Positions 6,180 to 11,220 of a stretch of DNA of 11,220 nt are shown piece by piece (the stretch's first letter is position 1; each line of letters starts with the position of its first letter). The DNA is from Cytophagia bacterium (lineage in GTDB: Bacteria > Bacteroidota > Bacteroidia > Cytophagales > Cyclobacteriaceae). Both the position numbers and the translations under genes were made by a program. Location of the stretch: positions 1-11,220 of the forward strand of contig JABXIP010000249.1 of the NCBI GenBank assembly GCA_013373005.1. Reading direction: 5' to 3'. Below the pieces are notes generated by a model that saw only the letters and a list, made by a program, of their open reading frames with translations, was not told where the DNA came from and made no database searches.

Positions 6180-8564
6180 ATGAAAAAGGCCATTAAGAAA
6201 GTTGCAGTATTAGGTTCAGGGGTAATGGGCTCCAGAATTGCCTGCCATTTCGCGAATATTGGTGTTCAAGTGCTTTTACTGGATATTGTTCCGAGGGATT
6301 TACCCGAAGACAAACAAAAGGACAAAGCAGCTCGAAATAAAATAGTCAATGATGCACTTGCATTTGCTCTGAAGTCTAAGCCCTCCCCAATTTATGATCT
6401 GAATTTTGCCAAGCTGATATCCACTGGAAATTTTGAGGACGACATGTCTAAAATTCAGGATGTCGATTGGATTATTGAAGTGGTTGTTGAGCGATTAGAC
6501 ATCAAGAAAATCGTCTTTGACCAGGTTGAAAAATATAGAAAACCGGGCACGCTTATTACTTCGAATACTTCTGGTATTCCTATGCATATGATGTGCGAAG
6601 GTAGAAGTGAAGACTTCCAAAAGCATTTCTGTGGGACGCACTTCTTTAACCCACCCAGGTATTTGAGATTATTGGAAATTATTCCTGGTCCGAAAACCGA
6701 CCAAGATATCATCGATTTCTTGATGCACTACGGAGATCTTTATCTCGGTAAGGAAACTGTGCTTTGTAAAGACACTCCTGCCTTCATAGCGAACCGTATC
6801 GGAATTTACGCCATCATGTCGGCAATGCACACCATTGAAGACATGGGTTTAACAGTGGGTGAAGTGGATAGAATGACCGGTCCGCTGATTGGTCGTGCTA
6901 AGTCTGCTACTTTCCGAACCATGGATGTGGTTGGTTTGGATACCACTGTAAATGTGGCCAATAATCTTTACGCAGGTCTACCAAATGACGAATCAAAAGA
7001 CGCGTTTAAGCTTCCAAATATTGTAAAGGAAGTTCATGAAAAAGGTTGGTTCGGAGACAAGTCTGGCCAGGGTTATTTCAAAAAGACGAAAGACAAAGAC
7101 GGCAACAGAGAAATTCTTGAGCTTGACTTGAAAACCTTCGAATATGGCCCGAGAACGCGAGCTAATTTCAAAGCACTGGAAGCTGTTAAGGAGGAAGAAG
7201 ATCTTAAGAAACGTATCGTTAAACTCGTCAACTTTGATGATAAAGCAGGTGAGTTCTACCGCAAAACCTTCTACGATACTTTCAAATATGTTACATATCG
7301 AATTCCTGAAATTTCAGATGAGCTTTATCGTATAGATCAGGCAGTTTGTGCAGGTTTTGCTTGGAAAATGGGTCCGTTCGATACCTGGGATTTACTCGGT
7401 GTTAAGAAAGTAGTAGAGCAGATGGAAGGCATGAATCTTAAACCTGCCAACTGGGTTTACGAAATGCTCGATGCCGGAAATGATTCGTTCTACAAAATCG
7501 AGAACGGTATTAAGAAATATTATGACATTCCATCGAAGTCTTACAAAACTATTCCGGGTACCGAAGAATTAGTGATTCTCGAAAATATTCGTGAAACACA
7601 TAAAGTTTGGGGTAATGCCGGAGCGTCATTATTCGACATAGGAGATGGCGTGCTCTGTCTCGAGTTCCATACTAAAATGAATGCCATTGGGCAGGAGATT
7701 ATTGAGGGAATTGAAACAGCAATTTCTATGGCCGAGAAAGACTACAAAGGTCTTGTTATCGGAAATGAGGGAGACAATTTCTCTGCAGGTGCCAACTTAG
7801 CCATGTTATTCATGTTTGCAGGAGATCAGGATTTTGATGAAGTGAACTTGATGGTGGCACAATTCCAGAACACAATGAAGAGAGCTAAATTCTCTTCTAT
7901 TCCTGTAGTCTCTGCTCCGTCAGGTTTGACACTTGGTGGAGGCTGCGAACTTTCCCTTCATTGCGATGCTATTCAAGCCCATGCCGAAACTTACATTGGT
8001 TTGGTAGAAGTGGGTGTCGGTTTGATTCCCGGTGGAGGTGGAACCAAAGAGCTTACCCTTCGCGTGGCAGACTCGATAGCTGAAGGAGACCCTGAGTTGA
8101 ACAGACTGCAGGAGGCCTTTATGAATATAGCAACCGCTAAGGTGGCAACGTCCGCTGAAGAAGCAAGAGCGATGCATATTTTACGACCACAAGATGAGAT
8201 TACCCTGAACAGAAAACGACTTTTGACTGATGCTAAAGCCAAAGTGCTTGAGCTATACGAAGCGGGCTATACTCAGCCGGTGGAGAGAAAAGATATCAAA
8301 GTTGAAGGCCGTGTTGGTTTAGCCAACTTCGAAGCAGGAATCAACGGCATGCTACTTGGAAATTACATTTCTGAGCATGATGCGAAGATCGCCAAAAAAC
8401 TAGCATGGATCATGTGTGGAGGTGACCTTACATTACCTCAAGAAGTTTCCGAGCAATATCTACTCGATTTGGAGCGACAAATGTTTGTCGAGTTAACGGC
8501 TGAGCCAAAGACATTGGAAAGAATTCATTCGATTCTGTTTAAAGGAAAGCCATTGCGTAATTAA
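6180..8564 (+). CDS. fadN: 3-hydroxyacyl-CoA dehydrogenase / enoyl-CoA hydratase fusion (FadN type)
   Basis: This 794-residue bifunctional beta-oxidation enzyme hydrates trans-2-enoyl-CoA and then oxidises the L-3-hydroxyacyl-CoA with NAD+. The dehydrogenase comes first: a Rossmann fold with GSGVMG at residues 12-17, S128 in SNTSG, the catalytic H154 in GTHFFNPP paired with E166, and C-terminal helical domains to about 410. The crotonase-type hydratase follows from about 480. Its oxyanion-hole segment NFSAGANL is at 533-540 and the two catalytic glutamates are E590 (GGGCE) and E610 (GLVE), 20 residues apart as in classical enoyl-CoA hydratases, with IPGGGGT after them. All key residues are present. 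The dehydrogenase-then-hydratase order and length match B. subtilis FadN (about 789 aa), not E. coli FadB/FadJ, where the hydratase comes first. The ATG lies 2 bases after the marR stop. The enzyme should be cytoplasmic and partner with the thiolase next door. Confidence 0.95.
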   Translation: MKKAIKKVAVLGSGVMGSRIACHFANIGVQVLLLDIVPRDLPEDKQKDKAARNKIVNDALAFALKSKPSPIYDLNFAKLISTGNFEDDMSKIQDVDWIIEVVVERLDIKKIVFDQVEKYRKPGTLITSNTSGIPMHMMCEGRSEDFQKHFCGTHFFNPPRYLRLLEIIPGPKTDQDIIDFLMHYGDLYLGKETVLCKDTPAFIANRIGIYAIMSAMHTIEDMGLTVGEVDRMTGPLIGRAKSATFRTMDVVGLDTTVNVANNLYAGLPNDESKDAFKLPNIVKEVHEKGWFGDKSGQGYFKKTKDKDGNREILELDLKTFEYGPRTRANFKALEAVKEEEDLKKRIVKLVNFDDKAGEFYRKTFYDTFKYVTYRIPEISDELYRIDQAVCAGFAWKMGPFDTWDLLGVKKVVEQMEGMNLKPANWVYEMLDAGNDSFYKIENGIKKYYDIPSKSYKTIPGTEELVILENIRETHKVWGNAGASLFDIGDGVLCLEFHTKMNAIGQEIIEGIETAISMAEKDYKGLVIGNEGDNFSAGANLAMLFMFAGDQDFDEVNLMVAQFQNTMKRAKFSSIPVVSAPSGLTLGGGCELSLHCDAIQAHAETYIGLVEVGVGLIPGGGGTKELTLRVADSIAEGDPELNRLQEAFMNIATAKVATSAEEARAMHILRPQDEITLNRKRLLTDAKAKVLELYEAGYTQPVERKDIKVEGRVGLANFEAGINGMLLGNYISEHDAKIAKKLAWIMCGGDLTLPQEVSEQYLLDLERQMFVELTAEPKTLERIHSILFKGKPLRN

Positions 8565-8570
8565 TCATTC

Positions 8571-8596
8571 AACATTCAAAATTTAACATTCAAAAT
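8571..8596 (+). repeat. Two direct copies of AACATTCAAAAT at the fadN-fadA junction
   Basis: Identical 12-mers at 8571-8582 and 8585-8596 have a 14-base period, and the second runs into the fadA ATG. The core CATTCAA occurs three times (8566, 8573 and 8587). The whole 30-base gap between the genes is made of this repeat, and no Shine-Dalgarno sequence is present. Confidence 0.7.
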
Positions 8597-9770
8597 GGAT
8601 GCTTATATAGTTGCAGGATACAGAACAGCAGTAGGACGTGGAAAGCGAAGCGTTTTGAAAAGCGTGCGCCCCGATGATATGGCTGCTGATGTGATAAAAC
8701 ATTTGGTCTCTAAAATTGACGGGTTCGATCCGGCAAGAGTAGATGACTTGATTGTTGGGAATGCCGTTCCGGAAGCGGAGCAGGGAATGCAAATGGGAAG
8801 AATGATTTCATTGCTTTCATTGCCAATTGGTGTGCCGGGAATGATCGTAAACCGCTACTGTGGTTCTGGTTTGGAAGCCATTGCATTGGCATCTTCCCGA
8901 ATTCATGCAGGAACTGCCGACTGCATTATTGCCGGTGGAACAGAGTCCATGAGTATGGTGCCAATTATGGGTTTCAAGACAGCCTTGAATTACAAATTGG
9001 CCACTGAGCACAAAGACTACTATTTGAACATGGGTCTTACGGCTGAGCAAGTAGCCAAAGAATTCAATATCACTCGTGAGGAAGCTGACCAATTCGCACT
9101 GGAATCGCACCAAAAAGCGATTAAAGCACAAGAAGCTGGTTTGTTCGATGAGGAAATTGTGCCAATCAATGTAACGGAAAAGTTCGTAGATGCTTCAGGC
9201 AAAATGGCCGAGAAATCTTATACCGTAGATAAAGACGAAGGACCAAGAGCAGATACCTCTTTGGATGTATTGGCTGGACTTCGACCTGTATTTGCGCAAG
9301 GCGGACAAGTAACTGCGGGTAATTCTTCTCCGGTTTCTGACGGTGCCTCATTTGTGATGGTGATGTCTGAGAAAATGGTGAAAGAGCTAAACCTTGAGCC
9401 AATTGCCAGGATGGTTTCTTACACGGCCATGGGTGTTCACCCTAGAATCATGGGTATTGGTCCTGTAGAAGCAGTGCCGAAAGCATTAAAGCAAGCAGGT
9501 TTGAAACAGTCCGACCTAGACTTGATTGAATTGAACGAAGCTTTCGCAGCGCAGTCATTAGCGGTAATCAAAGAACTCGACTTCGATAGAAGCAAACTGA
9601 ACGTGAATGGTGGAGCTATTGCTTTGGGTCACCCGCTGGGTTGCTCAGGAGCCAAACTTTCTGTTCAGCTCTTCAATGAAATGCGAAGACGTAAATCCAA
9701 ATATGGTATGGTAACCGCTTGTGTTGGTGGAGGCCAGGGAGTTGCAGGGATTTATGAGTTTTTGAATTAG
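8595..9770 (+). CDS. fadA: Acetyl-CoA C-acyltransferase (3-ketoacyl-CoA thiolase)
   Basis: This 391-residue enzyme is of normal length for a degradative thiolase. It cleaves 3-ketoacyl-CoA with CoA to acetyl-CoA and a shortened acyl-CoA. The nucleophile is C89 in NRYCGSGLEAI. The NEAFAAQ motif is at 314-320, the catalytic H346 lies in GGAIALGHPLGCSG, and the second cysteine C376 lies in TACVGGGQG, so the catalytic set is complete. The start MDAYIVAGYRTAVGRG is the usual N-terminus of the family, which fixes the ATG at 8595 even though the repeat AACATTCAAAAT overlaps it. Third codon positions in its first 70 codons favour G over C. It lies between fadN and fadE, as in B. subtilis fadNAE, and likely works with FadN on the same cytosolic substrates. 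Confidence 0.95.
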   Translation: MDAYIVAGYRTAVGRGKRSVLKSVRPDDMAADVIKHLVSKIDGFDPARVDDLIVGNAVPEAEQGMQMGRMISLLSLPIGVPGMIVNRYCGSGLEAIALASSRIHAGTADCIIAGGTESMSMVPIMGFKTALNYKLATEHKDYYLNMGLTAEQVAKEFNITREEADQFALESHQKAIKAQEAGLFDEEIVPINVTEKFVDASGKMAEKSYTVDKDEGPRADTSLDVLAGLRPVFAQGGQVTAGNSSPVSDGASFVMVMSEKMVKELNLEPIARMVSYTAMGVHPRIMGIGPVEAVPKALKQAGLKQSDLDLIELNEAFAAQSLAVIKELDFDRSKLNVNGGAIALGHPLGCSGAKLSVQLFNEMRRRKSKYGMVTACVGGGQGVAGIYEFLN

Positions 9771-9771
9771 A

Positions 9772-9808
9772 TCGTATGGCGTACAGAGATGTGCGTATTG
9801 CGATTAAT
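9772..9808 (+). repeat. Left arm of the inverted repeat around the four-helix-bundle gene
   Basis: Two same-direction copies of a CGTATTGCG-type unit are present: TCGTATGGCG at 9772-9781 and GTGCGTATTGCGA at 9791-9803, followed by TTAAT. The second is the exact reverse complement of 10176-10188, and the first pairs with 10191-10200 at 9 of 10 positions. The arm begins two bases after the fadA stop codon. Confidence 0.8.
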
Positions 9809-9821
9809 AAACACAATAGAC

Positions 9822-10175
9822 ATGCACAATTATAAAGAACTGAAGGTTTGGCAAGAGGCCATTGATTTAACAGAGTCGATTTATTTAGTCTCAGCGAAGT
9901 TCCCTTCAGAAGAAAAGTTTGGTTTGACCAGTCAAATCAGAAGAGCATCGGTATCTGTTCCTTCCAATATAAGCGAGGGTTCAGGCAGGAATTCAAAAGG
10001 TGAATTCAAGCAGTTTTTGGGCATAGCAAATGGGTCGTTATGTGAAGTTGAGACTCAGTTAATCATTGCCGAGAAATTGAATATTGTAAATGAAAGTGAA
10101 GAACTGGAAGGGCTATTCGACAAGATAGATCACATTCAAAAAATGATCTTCAAGTTAAAGAACACATTGAATTAG
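9822..10175 (+). CDS. Four-helix-bundle protein, S23 / 23S rRNA intervening-sequence-protein family
   Basis: This 117-residue protein matches the family's usual 115-125 residues. Hallmarks are the N-terminal NYKELKVWQEAIDL (3-16), then KFGLTSQIRRASVSVPSNIS with EGSGR (32-56), and FKQFLGIANGSLCEVETQL (62-80), all predicted to be amphipathic helices. I chose the ATG at 9822 because family members start MHNYKELKVW. The in-frame ATG at 9789 would add 11 residues encoded by the flanking repeat. First described in 23S rRNA intervening sequences of Leptospira and others, the family is abundant as single genes in Bacteroidota. The structurally similar Avd protein serves diversity-generating retroelements, but no reverse transcriptase or template repeat is seen here. 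Function is unknown, probably nucleic-acid binding. It splits the fadA-fadE pair and is bracketed by inverted repeats, which suggests an inserted cassette. Confidence 0.85.
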   Translation: MHNYKELKVWQEAIDLTESIYLVSAKFPSEEKFGLTSQIRRASVSVPSNISEGSGRNSKGEFKQFLGIANGSLCEVETQLIIAEKLNIVNESEELEGLFDKIDHIQKMIFKLKNTLN

Positions 10176-10203
10176 TCGCAATACGCACTTCGCAATACGA
10201 ATT
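10171..10203 (+). repeat. Right arm of the inverted repeat around the four-helix-bundle gene
   Basis: TCGCAATACGCAC (10176-10188) is the exact reverse complement of 9791-9803. Including flanks, 10171-10188 pairs with 9791-9808 at 17 of 18 positions, and the odd pair would be a G-U wobble in RNA. A second unit CGCAATACGA (10191-10200) pairs with 9772-9781. The arm includes the last codons and stop of the four-helix-bundle gene and ends 5 bases before the fadE ATG, taking up its ribosome-binding region. Confidence 0.8.
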
Positions 10204-10207
10204 ACTA

Positions 10208-11220
10208 ATGTCAACAACAGCAGAAACCAAAAGCATCAAAGGCGGTGAATTCATCGTCAGAGAAACAGAAGCAAACGAAGTCTTTATTCCGGAAGAGTTT
10301 TCTGAGGAACAGAAGATGATGGCGCAGGCGTGCCAGGACTTTATCGACACGGAGATTGCACCAAATGCCGATCGTATCGATTCGATGAAAGAGCCAGACT
10401 TAGTTCCGAACATTTTCAAGAAAGCCGGAGAGCTGGGTCTTTTAGGAATTTCAGTTCCTGAAGAATACGGTGGAATGGGCATGAGCTTCAACACCTCTAT
10501 GCTGATGGCAGATATCATTGGTGCGGCAGGTTCATTCTCTACCACTTATGGTGCTCACACGGGTATCGGTACTCTGCCGATTCTCTACTACGGTACCGAA
10601 GAGCAGAAGCAGAAGTATTTGCCGAAACTAGCGACTGGTGAATGGGCGGCTTGCTATTGCTTAACCGAGCCCGATGCTGGTTCCGATGCGAACTCCGGTA
10701 AAACCAAGGCTGTACTTTCAGCTGATGGCAGCCACTATAAAATCACTGGGCAGAAGATGTGGATCTCGAATGCGGGATTTGCAGATCTGTTCATAGTCTT
10801 CGCGAAGATTGAAGACGACAAAAACCTGACAGCCTTTATAGTGGAGAAAACCTTCGGTGGAATTACCATGAATGAGGAGGAGAAAAAGATGGGTATCAAA
10901 GGCTCATCTACTCGTCAGGTATTCTTCAACGACTGTGAGGTTCCTGCAGAAAATATGCTTTCAGAAAGAGGCAACGGATTCAAAATTGCGGTGAACATTT
11001 TGAACATCGGCCGTGTGAAATTAGGTGCTGGTGTATTGGGCGGATGTAGAACCGTTATCTCTCAGGCCACTAACTATGCCAATGAGCGCAAGCAGTTTGG
11101 AGTTTCAATCTCCAGCTTCGGAGCCATCAAAGGCAAGTTGGCCGAAATGGCAACCAGAACTTATGTAACGGAGTCTTTGGACTACCGTGCTGGTCAGAAT
11201 ATTGAAGACAAAATCAATGA
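10208..11220 (+). CDS. fadE: Acyl-CoA dehydrogenase (FadE type), 3' end cut by the window
   Basis: The frame stays open from the ATG at 10208 to the last base, giving 337 full codons. The enzyme oxidises acyl-CoA to trans-2-enoyl-CoA with FAD, passing electrons to an electron-transfer flavoprotein. An N-terminal helical domain (about 30-145; LGISVPEEYGGMGM at 78-92) is followed by the family signature CLTEPDAGSDANS at 151-163. The central beta domain has KMWISNAG (183-190) and GIKGSSTRQVFFNDCEVP. The third, helical domain begins near NIGRVKLGAG and carries YANERKQFG. The residue before R in that helix is G, not E, so the catalytic glutamate is expected further on, beyond the window. By similarity the whole protein should be about 590-600 residues, like B. 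subtilis FadE. The fadN-fadA-fadE order supports the assignment. There is no Shine-Dalgarno sequence; the repeat arm lies directly upstream. Confidence 0.93.
   Translation, partial: MSTTAETKSIKGGEFIVRETEANEVFIPEEFSEEQKMMAQACQDFIDTEIAPNADRIDSMKEPDLVPNIFKKAGELGLLGISVPEEYGGMGMSFNTSMLMADIIGAAGSFSTTYGAHTGIGTLPILYYGTEEQKQKYLPKLATGEWAACYCLTEPDAGSDANSGKTKAVLSADGSHYKITGQKMWISNAGFADLFIVFAKIEDDKNLTAFIVEKTFGGITMNEEEKKMGIKGSSTRQVFFNDCEVPAENMLSERGNGFKIAVNILNIGRVKLGAGVLGGCRTVISQATNYANERKQFGVSISSFGAIKGKLAEMATRTYVTESLDYRAGQNIEDKIN

Noticed and set aside
9789..9821. Upstream start of the four-helix-bundle gene adding MCVLRLINTID
   Set aside because: The extra residues are encoded by the flanking repeat arm, and family members start at MHNYKELKVW.
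9822..10175. Diversity-generating retroelement accessory protein (Avd)
   Set aside because: The fold family is shared, but there is no reverse transcriptase, no template/variable repeat and no C-type-lectin target in the window; the sequence is of the ordinary S23 type.
10150..10545. 131-aa minus-strand open frame over the fadE start
   Set aside because: It lies antisense to clearly conserved acyl-CoA dehydrogenase sequence and has no recognisable features.

Overview
The window looks like a chromosomal segment of a Bacteroidota bacterium, probably of the order Cytophagales. The reasons are the Bacteroidota-style Ig-like lipoprotein tail at the left edge, a long multi-SLBB polysaccharide export protein, an S23-type four-helix-bundle gene flanked by GCAATACG repeats, TAnnTTTG-like -7 elements, and the near absence of Shine-Dalgarno sequences. 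All genes found lie on the + strand. The placement is inferred from protein and motif style, not from a database search.

Left part (1-800): the 3' end of an Ig-like-domain protein is followed by a 353-base AT-rich non-coding stretch. This stretch holds a cluster of DnaA-box-like 9-mers: one perfect TTATTCACA, four with one mismatch and several with two. It ends in a 34-base run made only of A and T. Hand-counted third-position G/C bias changes sign across it, with C excess on the left and G excess on the right. Together these make it a strong candidate for the chromosomal replication origin (oriC), although no dnaA gene is visible. This is the most notable observation in the window.

Middle part (801-5739): a secreted TPR protein (617 aa) is followed after 2 bases by a 66-aa protein of unknown function. 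Next comes an 888-aa outer-membrane polysaccharide export protein with a Poly_export domain, about seven SLBB-like repeats and a C-terminal hydrophobic segment. A 16-bp perfect palindrome and a plausible promoter precede the export gene.

Right part (5740-11220): a fatty-acid beta-oxidation operon contains a MarR-family regulator, a FadN-type 3-hydroxyacyl-CoA dehydrogenase/enoyl-CoA hydratase fusion, a FadA-type thiolase and a FadE-type acyl-CoA dehydrogenase cut by the window end. The order fadN-fadA-fadE matches the Bacillus subtilis fadNAE operon. Here the controlling gene is probably the MarR, whose promoter overlaps a 12-bp palindrome. FadE makes the 2-enoyl-CoA, FadN hydrates and oxidises it to 3-ketoacyl-CoA, and FadA cleaves off acetyl-CoA.

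The operon is interrupted between fadA and fadE by a 117-aa four-helix-bundle (23S rRNA intervening-sequence-protein family) gene. Paired inverted repeats enclose it and could form a long stem in the mRNA. This has the architecture of a 23S rRNA intervening sequence, but it sits inside a metabolic operon. A second, unrelated repeat (AACATTCAAAAT twice) occupies the fadN-fadA junction.
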